From contig DGHR01000020.1 of assembly GCA_002392745.1 (NCBI GenBank), positions 1 through 28,494 on the forward strand: DNA of 28,494 bases, written 5' to 3'. Both the position numbers and the translations under genes were made by a program. This document shows, in pieces, positions 15,750 to 23,205 of this stretch. Every line of letters begins with the position of its first letter. Position 1 is the first letter of the stretch. Origin of the DNA: Bacteroidales bacterium UBA3843. GTDB lineage: Bacteria; Bacteroidota; Bacteroidia; Bacteroidales; Paludibacteraceae. Under the pieces are notes generated by a model. It was given only the letters and a program-made list of their open reading frames with translations. It did no database searches and was not told the DNA's origin.

Positions 15750-16216
15750 TTCAAATACTTCAGGATTTCTGTCTCGCCGCCGTCGGTGTAGCCGACATGG
15801 TTATAAACGGTTTTGCCTTTGCTGTCCACCACGAACAGATGCGGGATGTTCTGTACGTTCATAGCACGTTTGAGTGTACCGTTGGGGTCGAGCAGCACCT
15901 TGTATTCCCAGCCGTAACCGTTCACCAGAGGGGCTACTTTCTGTGCGTCTTGACCTTCGTCTTCGGATACGATGTACATTACCACGCCAGTCTCGTCTTG
16001 CCAGTCGGGATAGAGTTCGTGGATGGCTTTCAACTCGCGGATGCAGGGTTTGCACCATGTGGCAAAGAATGAGATAATAACAGGCTTCCCGCTGCGCGAG
16101 AGGTTGGCGATATTCACTTCTTTGCCGTTGATATCCTTCAGTGTCACGTCCGGCAATGCGGCCCAAGCGCTCATTGTGCTGAGAACCATCAACAGACCCA
16201 ATACAATCTTTTTCAT
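15746..16216 (-). CDS. TlpA-like periplasmic thioredoxin
   Basis: The 156-residue protein has a cleavable signal peptide (about residues 1-19, MSAWA) and one TlpA/ResA-like thioredoxin domain. The active site is FFATWCKPC (Cys55 and Cys58); IPHLFVVDSKGKTVYNHVG contains the cis-proline (after NI) and the family's closing strands. Such proteins keep exported cysteines reduced. It is the first gene of the envelope operon, with its own consensus promoter, and is followed by a beta-barrel gene and two CxxC lipoproteins, so electrons or substrates may pass between them. No DsbD/CcdA-type membrane donor is in the window. Confidence 0.88.
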   Translation of the reverse strand: MKKIVLGLLMVLSTMSAWAALPDVTLKDINGKEVNIANLSRSGKPVIISFFATWCKPCIRELKAIHELYPDWQDETGVVMYIVSEDEGQDAQKVAPLVNGYGWEYKVLLDPNGTLKRAMNVQNIPHLFVVDSKGKTVYNHVGYTDGGETEILKYLK

Positions 16217-16285
16217 AATTTAGTATTTTTTAGTGGAGTTTTCTATTTATAGAAGTTATATCATTCGTGTTCACTAAAATTTCGG

Positions 16286-16334
16286 CTTTCGGCTTTTGAC
16301 TTTTGACTTTCTCCTTTTGACTTTCTCCTTTTGG
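16286..16334. repeat. Seven-unit heptamer array in the leader of the envelope operon
   Basis: Seven consecutive units of 7 bp (CTTTCGG, CTTTTGA, CTTTCTC and variants, alternating) lie between the promoter and the TlpA-like start. They would therefore be transcribed in the ~145-nt leader. Confidence 0.9.
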
Positions 16335-16368
16335 AGCCGGTGAGTATTCTTTATCGCATATTCGGGTG

Positions 16369-16400
16369 CAAAGTTACCGTTTTTTTTACACATATGCAAA
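16369..16400 (-). promoter_or_regulatory. Promoter of the five-gene envelope operon
   Basis: On the minus strand TTTG (16400-16397), 20 nt and TAACTTTG (16376-16369) are a perfect consensus match. Transcription should start near 16362. Confidence 0.85.
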
Positions 16401-16429
16401 TTATGTACAAAAAATATACCATAATTTTA

Positions 16430-16485
16430 TTGGTGATTGGTTATTGGTTATTGATTCAGGAGTCAGGAATAAGGAGTAAAGACTA
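16430..16485. repeat. Eight-unit mixed heptamer array
   Basis: Eight consecutive 7-bp units move from TTGGTGA and TTGGTTA through TTGATTC to AGGAGTC, AGGAATA, AGGAGTA and AAGACTA in one register. The second half is part of the composite element at 16454-16511. Confidence 0.85.
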
Positions 16486-16511
16486 AAATGTGTCGTCTAT
16501 AGTAACTTGTC
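16454..16511. repeat. Left copy of the 58-bp inverted repeat flanking the VWA gene
   Basis: This stretch is the reverse complement of 18801-18858 with two mismatches; 18701-18750 is a further copy. It includes a non-periodic core (GTTACTATAGAC) and heptamer units of the TTCCTGA type. On the other side of the core is an array of TTGACTC units (16512-16539). Confidence 0.9.
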
Positions 16512-16539
16512 TTGACTCTTGACTCTTGACTCTTGACTC
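16512..16539. repeat. Four perfect TTGACTC heptamers
   Basis: Four identical 7-bp units directly adjoin the core of the composite element. The right-hand copies of the core have AAAGTCR-type units in the equivalent place. Confidence 0.92.
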
Positions 16540-16579
16540 CTATAACTTTTCATTTTTTACCTTTCTCGGCGGAGGCCAC

Positions 16580-16601
16580 TCCTTCCGCTTCAACGGAAGG
16601 A
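16580..16601. terminator. Isolated 8-bp hairpin
   Basis: TCCTTCCG (16580-16587) and CGGAAGGA (16594-16601) pair around CTTCAA. No T-run follows on either strand, so termination is uncertain and it may be a remnant of a dispersed hairpin repeat. Confidence 0.3.
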
Positions 16602-16690
16602 CGTTCCGGGTGATTGGTTATTGGTGAAAGGGGAATCCATAGGATACCCATAGGATATTGCCTGGTAAACGCGTCATGTATGCCTTTTAC

Positions 16691-16711
16691 TATATATACT
16701 ATGTATATATA
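16691..16711. promoter_or_regulatory. AT-rich dyad upstream of the VWA gene
   Basis: TATATATAC and GTATATATA are perfect inverted arms with a 3-bp centre, about 66 bp upstream of the expected start of the sigma-54-type promoter. It could bind an activator, or be AT-rich chance. Confidence 0.3.
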
Positions 16712-16740
16712 TCCATTTATGCTATATAAAAGGAAACAAA

Positions 16741-16756
16741 TGGCATGATAATTGCA
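16741..16756 (+). promoter_or_regulatory. Sigma-54-type promoter of the VWA gene
   Basis: TGGCATG-N4-TTGCA matches the sigma-54 consensus TGGCACG-N4-TTGCW at all but one position, with correct spacing of the GG and GC elements. It lies 37 bp before the ATG and no TTTG/TAnnTTTG promoter is seen there. RpoN occurs in many Bacteroidales; rpoN and an activator gene are outside this window. Confidence 0.55.
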
Positions 16757-16793
16757 CCTGTATGGTCATGAACCCTAAAAAAAATCAATCATT

Positions 16794-18653
16794 ATGCGTA
16801 AATGTATCTCCTTGTTATTATTGTTATGCGGAGTCGTTGCGTGTGCGAACGCTTGTCTTCCCCGCCGCGACACAGTCGCTGAACTGACGGGTTTTGTGAT
16901 GGACTCCACAGCGGCTCTTCTGCCGGGCGCGGAAGTGACTCTGAACGGCACGACTCTAACCACCTCGTGGGACGGACGTTTTGTATTCAAGTCGGTTGTC
17001 CTGAAGCGCGGCAGCCAACTGAAAGTGGTTTGCCGAGGGTATGAACCCTACCGCCTCACGCTGCGTGAACCGCTGCCGGCGTCTCCGTTGACGGTCATAC
17101 TGAAAGCCCAACCCCGCAAGGACATCTACGGAGAGGACGCAGCGCCGGACGGGGCATACGGCGGTGCTTCGGGCAGAATGATGCTGTTCAGCAGCAAGGC
17201 AACGGCGCGGACGGCGTCTGCTTCCGCTTCGCCTTCCGCCTACACATCGGATGGCGGAGTAGTGGTAGAGGCGATGGAGGATGCGGCAATAGCAGAAACG
17301 GCCATGTCGTCGCATGTGCCTTCCGCAGCGAACAATGCGGTCTCTGCCGGCAGACTGACAGCCGGAGAGGTGAATGATTTCGCCAAATGGTATTTCTGGC
17401 CGACGGTGATGGACAGCACGCACAAGCCGTTTGTGCAGGAATGGTCTGTTGCGCCGCGCCACCGCTATACGGCTCAGGTTGTGAACAAGAACGGTCACCC
17501 CGTGGCGGGACGTGCGGTAAGCCTGTCGGACCAGTCCGGCAATACGCTCTTCCAAGCCGTGACGGACAATACGGGCAAGGCGGAACTATGGTACCAACTC
17601 ACGGGCAAAAACCTCTGCGGCAAGCACACGGACCTGCAGATCCGCGTGGACGGAGAGGTACAGACAGCCAAACAATGGACGGAAGGGCTGAATGTGTTTG
17701 TGCTGGACGAAGCCTGCGAGACAAGCGATGCCGTGGATGTGATGTTTGTCTTTGACGCCACAGGCTCCATGGGAGACGAGTTGCGCTATCTGCAGGCGGA
17801 GATGAAAGATGTCATCGCGCGCGCCAAAGAGGCTACCGGAGGTCTGAATATACGCACGGGAGCCGTTGTCTATCGAGACCATCAGGACGAGTACCTCACG
17901 CGTATTTCGCGTCTGACGGCCGACCTGAAAACCACACAGGCCTTCATAGACAAGCAGTCCGCCAACGGTGGCGGCGATTTTCCGGAGGCAGTGCCGGAAG
18001 CATTGATGGCGGCGCTGAACAGCGCAGGATGGGACGACAACGCACGTGCGCGCATCGCGTTCCTTATATTGGATGCACCGTGCCACAGCGATTCAGCCAC
18101 TGTCGCACTGCTTCATGACCAGATTCTGAACGCGGCGGCCATGGGAGTACGTATCGTTCCGGTCGTTTGCAGCGGTCTGGGCGAGAGCGGAGAGTATCTC
18201 TTGCGCTCGATGGCGCTGGCTACCAACGGCACCTCTTTCTTCCTGACCGACGACTCGGGCATAGGGCACAGCCATCTCAAACCGACAACCGACAGTCTGA
18301 AGGTGGAGCACCTGAACGATATGCTTGTCCGCACGATAGTAGAGTTCAGTTATATGCCGGTTTGCAATGACGCAAACGCACAGACGGCGGATGAACAGAT
18401 TGTCAGCGATTTCATGCCGAAGCCTTTCCTGGCCGAGGATATCGAGAAAGACCCTTCTATCCCGCACGGGCCTACCACTCTGTACCTGATGGACGTGAAC
18501 GGCAAACTGATTCATCGCTATGAAGGCGTGCCGGAAGAGGCAAGCGAGGCGCAAATAGCCGCGCAACACATACATCTGTCCGCCGGAATCTATTTCGTCA
18601 TGGCGTTCTATGACGGCACGTGGCATGCGAAGAAAGTGTTTTGTAAAGGTTAA
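16794..18653 (+). CDS. Secreted VWA-domain protein with CarboxypepD-like domain and T9SS-type C-terminus
   Basis: The 619-residue protein has a signal peptide (about residues 1-20). Next is a carboxypeptidase-regulatory-like beta-sandwich (ELTGFVMDSTAALLPGAEV to YEPYRLTL, about 29-95), then a low-complexity Ala/Ser stretch, and a second Ig-like region (YTAQVVNKNGHPVAGRAV, about 225-285). The von Willebrand A domain starts at DVMFVFDATGSMGDE; Asp321 begins a MIDAS-like DxTxS metal site. The last ~70 residues (LMDVNGKLIHRYEG to LSAGIYFVMAFYDGTWHAKKVFCK) match the type A T9SS sorting domain, so it is probably exported and surface-attached. The stop codon falls in a heptamer array that also encodes the last residues. 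The whole gene lies between inverted composite repeats. The ligand is unknown. Confidence 0.75.
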   Translation: MRKCISLLLLLCGVVACANACLPRRDTVAELTGFVMDSTAALLPGAEVTLNGTTLTTSWDGRFVFKSVVLKRGSQLKVVCRGYEPYRLTLREPLPASPLTVILKAQPRKDIYGEDAAPDGAYGGASGRMMLFSSKATARTASASASPSAYTSDGGVVVEAMEDAAIAETAMSSHVPSAANNAVSAGRLTAGEVNDFAKWYFWPTVMDSTHKPFVQEWSVAPRHRYTAQVVNKNGHPVAGRAVSLSDQSGNTLFQAVTDNTGKAELWYQLTGKNLCGKHTDLQIRVDGEVQTAKQWTEGLNVFVLDEACETSDAVDVMFVFDATGSMGDELRYLQAEMKDVIARAKEATGGLNIRTGAVVYRDHQDEYLTRISRLTADLKTTQAFIDKQSANGGGDFPEAVPEALMAALNSAGWDDNARARIAFLILDAPCHSDSATVALLHDQILNAAAMGVRIVPVVCSGLGESGEYLLRSMALATNGTSFFLTDDSGIGHSHLKPTTDSLKVEHLNDMLVRTIVEFSYMPVCNDANAQTADEQIVSDFMPKPFLAEDIEKDPSIPHGPTTLYLMDVNGKLIHRYEGVPEEASEAQIAAQHIHLSAGIYFVMAFYDGTWHAKKVFCKG

Positions 18654-18698
18654 AGGTTAAAGGTTAAAGGTGAAAGTCAAAAGTCAAAAGTCGAAAGC
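18643..18698. repeat. Eight-unit heptamer array over the VWA stop codon
   Basis: GTAAAGG and three TTAAAGG units pass through TGAAAGT into two CAAAAGT units and CGAAAGC without loss of register. The VWA gene stop (18651-18653) lies in the second unit. Confidence 0.9.
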
Positions 18699-18700
18699 AG

Positions 18701-18750
18701 GATAAGTTACTATAGACGACACATTTTTGTCTTTACTCCTTATTCCTGAA
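18701..18750. repeat. First right copy of the composite element core
   Basis: This is a direct repeat of 18801-18850 at an offset of exactly 100 bp and an inverted copy of 16462-16511, with a few mismatches. TTCCTGA-type heptamers follow, then further AAAGTCR units to about 18798. Confidence 0.88.
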
Positions 18751-18800
18751 TCCTGAATCCGAATTGGAGTCAAAAGTCAAAAGTCGAAAGTCGAAAGCAG

Positions 18801-18858
18801 GACAAGTTACTATAGACAACACATTTTTGTCTTTACTCCTTATTCCTGACTCCTGAAT
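18801..18858. repeat. Second right copy of the 58-bp inverted repeat
   Basis: It matches the reverse complement of 16454-16511 at 56 of 58 positions. It ends two bases before the bidirectional terminator stem at 18861. Confidence 0.9.
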
Positions 18859-18860
18859 CA

Positions 18861-18890
18861 AAAAAAAGTGGGCGTTGGCTCACTTTTTTT
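18861..18890. terminator. Bidirectional terminator before glnN
   Basis: A 13-bp stem (18861-18873 with 18878-18890, one G-U) closes a GTTG loop. The A-run on the left and T-run on the right let it act on both strands. It separates the VWA gene from the glnN promoter. Confidence 0.85.
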
Positions 18891-18898
18891 GTTTTTTA

Positions 18899-18930
18899 TT
18901 TGCATAAATGAATAATTTGTAGTACTTTTG
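18899..18930 (+). promoter_or_regulatory. Promoter of glnN-glmS-ddh
   Basis: TTTG (18899-18902), 20 nt and TACTTTTG (18923-18930) match the consensus. Transcription should start near 18937, giving a leader of about 78 nt. I see no recognisable nitrogen-regulator site. Confidence 0.85.
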
Positions 18931-19014
18931 TCGTCGATTTTTGGTTTTAATCCGATTGAAATGCAAAATCAGCGTCAAAATGACACTAAAAAGTAAAACT
19001 AATCGAAATAAATT

Positions 19015-21213
19015 ATGACGAACATTCGATTTGAAGCGGTTAAGACGGCGATGGGCCGCAAGCCGGAAGCGGACCGGCCGGTACCGGCTCACAACGAGAA
19101 AGTAAAAGACTATTTCGCTTCTGATGTCTTCACGCGCGAGCGGATGAAGGAATATATCGCGGAAGAGGTGTTGGAACAGCTTTTCGACGATGTGGATAAC
19201 GGTCGTACCATTCATCGTGAGATAGCGGGGTCTGTGGCAATCGGCATGCGCAAATGGGCAATGGACCATGGTGCTACCCATTTCACGCACTGGTTTCAGC
19301 CGCTCACAGGCGGTACGGCGGAGAAACACGATGCTTTCTTTGCCTTGGACAAGAACGGTGCTCTGCTGGAGGAATTCAGCGGCGAGGCGCTGTATCAGCA
19401 GGAACCGGATGCTTCGTCTTTCCCCTCCGGAGGCATTCGCAATACTTTTGAGGCGCGCGGTTATTCGGCGTGGGACCCTTCTTCTCCAGTCTTTCTGATA
19501 GGAGACACGCTCTGTATTCCGACGGTTTTTGTGGCATATACCGGCGAGGCGCTGGACTATAAGACGCCCCTTATCCGTTCTACGGCCGCTCTGTGCCATG
19601 CGGCAAGAGAGGTCTGCGGCTATTTTGACAAACAGGTCAAGCATGTGCATGCCAATCTGGGTTGGGAGCAGGAGTATTTTCTGGTGGACGAAGCGCTCTA
19701 TAACGCCCGTCCGGATCTGGTAATGACCGGCCGTACGCTCATGGGGCATATATCCGCCAAGAACCAGCAGCTGGAGGACCATTATTTCGGGGCTATTCCG
19801 GCGCGTGTGCTTGCTTTCATGCGCGAGTTGGAGTACGAGGCGCTCAAAGCCGGTATTCCTATCCGCACGCGGCATAACGAGGTGGCGCCCAATCAGTTTG
19901 AGATGGCGCCTATCTACGAGGACGTGAACCTCGCCAACGACCATAATCTGCTGATTATGTCCATCATGGAGCGTGTGGCGCAGCGCCATCATTTCCGTGT
20001 ATTGCTGCACGAGAAGCCGTTTGCAGGCGTCAACGGCAGCGGCAAGCACTGCAACTGGTCGATGCAGACCAACACCGGCATCAATCTTCTGGCGCCGGGC
20101 AAGAACCCCTATCAAAACCTGCAGTTCATTACTTTCCTTGTGAACGTACTCATGGCGGTCTATAAACACAACGGGCTTCTCAAGGCTTCTATCGCTTCGG
20201 CGACCAACGAACACCGTCTGGGGGCCAACGAAGCGCCGCCGGCCATCATATCTGTTTTCCTCGGCAAACAGATATCGGAGGTGCTTGACAAACTGGAACA
20301 CGCCAAGGCGGAGGAAGCCATCATCATCAATGCCAAGAAAGAGATGAAACTCGGAGTGGCGAACATCCCTGAGATACTCCTGGACAACACCGACCGCAAC
20401 CGGACCTCGCCTTTCGCCTTCACGGGCAACCGTTTTGAGTTCCGCGCTGTCGGTTCGAGTGCCAACTGCGGCGCCGCCATGCTGGCGCTCAATGCGGCCG
20501 TGGCGGAGCAGCTGATGAATTTCAAAGCAGAGGTGGACTGCCGTATCGAGAAAGGCGAGGCGAAAGAGCGTGTGCTCTTTGACGTCATCAAACGCTATAT
20601 TGTGGAATGTAAATCCATCCGTTTTGATGGAAACGGTTATTCGGACGAGTGGAAAGCCGAGGCGGCACGCCGCGGACTGGACTGCGAGACCAGCGCACCG
20701 CTGATGATTGACCGCTATCTCGCCCCCTCCAGCATAGAAATGTTCCGCAAGACCGGCGTTCTCTCCGAGGCGGAACTAAACAGCCGTTCGGAAGTCAAGT
20801 GGGAGACCTATTCCAAGAAAGTGCAGATTGAGTCCCGTGTGATGGGGGATTTGGTGGTCAATCATGTGCTGCCTGCCGCCAAACGCTACCAGACGATGCT
20901 GCTGCAAAACGTGCTGGCGGTCAAACAAGTCTTCAGCGAAGACGAGACGGCGCTGCTCAACGAGATGGACTATAGCATTATACGCCAGATTGAGAGTCAT
21001 TCGGGAGCTATCCTTGAGGGTGTGGAGAAGATGACCGAGGCGCGCCACAATGCCAACCGGCAACCCGACGAACGCTCCAAGGCGATTGCTTATCATGATA
21101 CCGTTTTGCCGTTGATGGCAGAGATTCGTGCGCATGCCGATGAACTGGAAATGATTGTTGATGACGAACTATGGACGCTCGTCAAATATCGCGAATTGCA
21201 GTTCGTGCATTAA
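19015..21213 (+). CDS. glnN: Glutamine synthetase type III
   Basis: The 732-residue enzyme forms glutamine from glutamate, ammonia and ATP in the cytoplasm. Its length and opening (FASDVFTRERMKEYI) identify the GlnN/GS-III family, which forms dodecamers and is characteristic of Bacteroidales and cyanobacteria. Conserved catalytic segments are HFTHWFQPLTGGTAEKHD, NLGWEQEYFLVD, RHNEVAPNQFEMAPIYED, NGSGKHCNWSM, and DRNRTSPFAFTGNRFEFRAVGSSANC; the KHCNWS and NRFEFR motifs supply substrate and ATP contacts. It has its own promoter. The product feeds GlmS, encoded 64 bp downstream. A GS-III sequence this complete leaves little doubt. Confidence 0.96.
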   Translation: MTNIRFEAVKTAMGRKPEADRPVPAHNEKVKDYFASDVFTRERMKEYIAEEVLEQLFDDVDNGRTIHREIAGSVAIGMRKWAMDHGATHFTHWFQPLTGGTAEKHDAFFALDKNGALLEEFSGEALYQQEPDASSFPSGGIRNTFEARGYSAWDPSSPVFLIGDTLCIPTVFVAYTGEALDYKTPLIRSTAALCHAAREVCGYFDKQVKHVHANLGWEQEYFLVDEALYNARPDLVMTGRTLMGHISAKNQQLEDHYFGAIPARVLAFMRELEYEALKAGIPIRTRHNEVAPNQFEMAPIYEDVNLANDHNLLIMSIMERVAQRHHFRVLLHEKPFAGVNGSGKHCNWSMQTNTGINLLAPGKNPYQNLQFITFLVNVLMAVYKHNGLLKASIASATNEHRLGANEAPPAIISVFLGKQISEVLDKLEHAKAEEAIIINAKKEMKLGVANIPEILLDNTDRNRTSPFAFTGNRFEFRAVGSSANCGAAMLALNAAVAEQLMNFKAEVDCRIEKGEAKERVLFDVIKRYIVECKSIRFDGNGYSDEWKAEAARRGLDCETSAPLMIDRYLAPSSIEMFRKTGVLSEAELNSRSEVKWETYSKKVQIESRVMGDLVVNHVLPAAKRYQTMLLQNVLAVKQVFSEDETALLNEMDYSIIRQIESHSGAILEGVEKMTEARHNANRQPDERSKAIAYHDTVLPLMAEIRAHADELEMIVDDELWTLVKYRELQFVH

Positions 21214-21229
21214 ATGACCAAATAGTAAA

Positions 21230-21273
21230 TAAATCGTACATCGTACTTCGTACATCGTAAATAAATCGTACAT
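21230..21273. repeat. CGTACAT-type heptamer array between glnN and glmS
   Basis: 7-bp units of the TCGTACA/TCGTACT/TCGTAAA types fill most of the 64-bp spacer. No promoter or terminator is visible, which supports glnN-glmS cotranscription. Confidence 0.8.
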
Positions 21274-21277
21274 CACA

Positions 21278-23137
21278 ATGTGTGGAATAGTAGGATATAT
21301 CGGCAAGCGCAAGGCGTATCCGATTTTGATTAAGGGCCTGCATCGCCTGGAGTACAGAGGGTATGACAGCGCAGGTGTAGCACTGATCAACGAACAAGGA
21401 CAACTGAATATTTACAAGGCGAAAGGCAAAGTGGCCGAACTGGAAGCCTATGCGGCGGACAAAGACACCGGCGGCACCATCGGTATTGCCCACACCCGTT
21501 GGGCGACGCACGGCGAACCGAACACCGTGAACGCCCATCCCCATTACTCCGAGAGCGAGCGACTGGCTATCATTCACAACGGTATCATAGAGAACTACGC
21601 GGTGCTCAAAGCCGGTCTGCAAGCGGAAGGCTATACCTTCAAGTCAGACACCGATACAGAGGTGCTGGTGCAGTTGATTGAATATACCCAACTCAACCGT
21701 CAGGCGGACCTGAAAACGGCGGTGCAACTGGCGTTGCAGCAGGTCGTGGGCGCGTATGCCATTGCGGTGTTGGACAAGGAACATCCCGACACGCTCATTG
21801 CTGCCAGAAAGGGCTCGCCGCTGGTGGTGGGAATAGGAGAGGACGAGTATTTCCTTGCCTCCGACGCCACGCCTATCGTGGAATATACGGACAAGGTCAT
21901 CTATATTGAGGACGAAGAAGTGGTGGTCCTCAAATCACCAATCGCCAATCACCAATCACCAATCGACATCACCACCATCAACAACGTGCAGAAAACGCCG
22001 GAAATCAAGCGTCTGGAACTCTCGCTCTCCCAATTGGAGAAAGGCGGGTATCCGCATTTCATGCTCAAGGAGATATTCGAGCAGCCGCGTACGCTGGCGG
22101 ATTCCATGCGCGGACGGGTCAATGTACGTCAGGACAACATCGCCCTCTCGGGTTTCATTGACAACAAAGACCGTTTCCTCAACGCCAAGCGTATCATCAT
22201 TACAGCCTGCGGCACCAGTTGGCATGCCGGTCTGATTGCCATGTATGCCATCGAAGAGTTTGCGCAGATTCCGGTAGAGGTGGAGTACTCGTCCGAGTTC
22301 CGCTACCGCAAGCCTGTCATTAACAAAGACGACGTGGTCATTGCCATCTCCCAGTCCGGCGAGACGGCAGACACCCTCGCGGCCATTCAGCTGGCGAAAT
22401 CCAAAGGCGCCTTTATCTTCTCTATCTGCAATGTGGTGGGAGCGTCTATCCCGCGTCTGAGCGACAGCGGGTGCTACACGCATGTGGGACCGGAGATAGG
22501 CGTGGCGAGCACCAAGGCGTTCACGGCGCAAGTGACTGCACTAACGATGCTGGCGCTCTGTATCGGGCGAGAGAAGGGAACCATAAGCGAAGAGCAATAC
22601 CTCCGTATCGTGCGCGAACTGGGACAGATACCGACCAAGATTGAGCGGGTGCTCGAACAGGACCGACAAATCGCACAGTTCGCCAAAATCTTCACCTATG
22701 CGCAGAACTTCATCTATCTCGGCCGAGGATACAATTATCCCGTGGCAATGGAGGGCGCGCTCAAACTGAAGGAAATCAGCTATATACACGCCGAAGGCTA
22801 TCCGGCTGCGGAGATGAAACACGGACCGATAGCCCTTATCTCGCAGGAGATGCCGGTGGTGGTAGTGGCACCGCATTGCGGCACGTACGAAAAGGTGGTT
22901 TCCAACATCCAGGAAATCAAGGCAAGAAAGGGTAGAGTGGTCGCTATCGTTACCGAGGGCGACCGGGTGGTCAGCCGCATTGCGGACTATACGATTGAAG
23001 TCCCGGACACGGAGGAGTGTCTGACTCCGCTGCTGACGGTGATTCCGCTCCAGCTCCTCGCTTATCACATCGCTGTGGAGAAGGGCTGCGACGTGGACCA
23101 GCCACGCAATCTCGCCAAATCAGTAACTGTAGAATAA
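21278..23137 (+). CDS. glmS: Glutamine--fructose-6-phosphate aminotransferase
   Basis: The 619-residue enzyme makes glucosamine-6-phosphate from fructose-6-phosphate, using ammonia from glutamine; this is the first step to UDP-GlcNAc for peptidoglycan. Cys2 (MCGIVGYIG) is the N-terminal glutaminase nucleophile, with HTRWATHG and HNGIIENY following. Two SIS domains form the isomerase half (ACGTSWHAG, SQSGETADT, AEMKHGPIALI), and the protein ends in the usual DQPRNLAKSVTVE. A heptamer array at 21934-21961 is translated in the linker (residues ~219-228, SPIANHQSP), replacing the normal linker sequence. No glmS ribozyme-like element is visible upstream, as expected outside Firmicutes. Confidence 0.96.
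   Translation: MCGIVGYIGKRKAYPILIKGLHRLEYRGYDSAGVALINEQGQLNIYKAKGKVAELEAYAADKDTGGTIGIAHTRWATHGEPNTVNAHPHYSESERLAIIHNGIIENYAVLKAGLQAEGYTFKSDTDTEVLVQLIEYTQLNRQADLKTAVQLALQQVVGAYAIAVLDKEHPDTLIAARKGSPLVVGIGEDEYFLASDATPIVEYTDKVIYIEDEEVVVLKSPIANHQSPIDITTINNVQKTPEIKRLELSLSQLEKGGYPHFMLKEIFEQPRTLADSMRGRVNVRQDNIALSGFIDNKDRFLNAKRIIITACGTSWHAGLIAMYAIEEFAQIPVEVEYSSEFRYRKPVINKDDVVIAISQSGETADTLAAIQLAKSKGAFIFSICNVVGASIPRLSDSGCYTHVGPEIGVASTKAFTAQVTALTMLALCIGREKGTISEEQYLRIVRELGQIPTKIERVLEQDRQIAQFAKIFTYAQNFIYLGRGYNYPVAMEGALKLKEISYIHAEGYPAAEMKHGPIALISQEMPVVVVAPHCGTYEKVVSNIQEIKARKGRVVAIVTEGDRVVSRIADYTIEVPDTEECLTPLLTVIPLQLLAYHIAVEKGCDVDQPRNLAKSVTVE
21934..21961. repeat. Four heptamers inside the glmS coding region
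   Basis: Four 7-bp units (ATCACCA, ATCGCCA, ATCACCA, ATCACCA) and a partial ATCG occur in frame between the glutaminase and isomerase domains. The unit is the complement-strand relative of TTGGTGA in the intergenic array at 16430. Confidence 0.9.
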
Positions 23138-23149
23138 AAATCGTTTTTT

Positions 23150-23205
23150 CAATTTTTAATTCTCAATTCTCAATTCTCAATTCTCAATTCTCAATTTTCA
23201 ATGCA
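23150..23205. repeat. CAATTCT heptamer array containing the ddh start codon
   Basis: CAATTTT, TAATTCT, four CAATTCT, CAATTTT and CAATGCA form eight units in one register. The ATG of ddh is in the last unit, so the array is the immediate translation leader. Confidence 0.9.

Noticed and set aside
11018..18798. CRISPR array
   Set aside because: Unit length is 7 bp with no spacers of uniform length and no cas genes, so the arrays are not CRISPR.
16454..18858. Insertion sequence or transposon around the VWA gene
   Set aside because: The inverted repeats have no transposase between them and no target duplication was seen, so a classical transposon is not supported.
18880..20301. 473-codon minus-strand frame opposite glnN
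   Set aside because: It starts inside glnN and runs over the glnN promoter and the upstream terminator; glnN is certain.
21214..21277. glmS ribozyme or riboswitch
   Set aside because: The 64-bp spacer is mostly CGTACAT repeat and too short for the ribozyme; none is expected in Bacteroidota.
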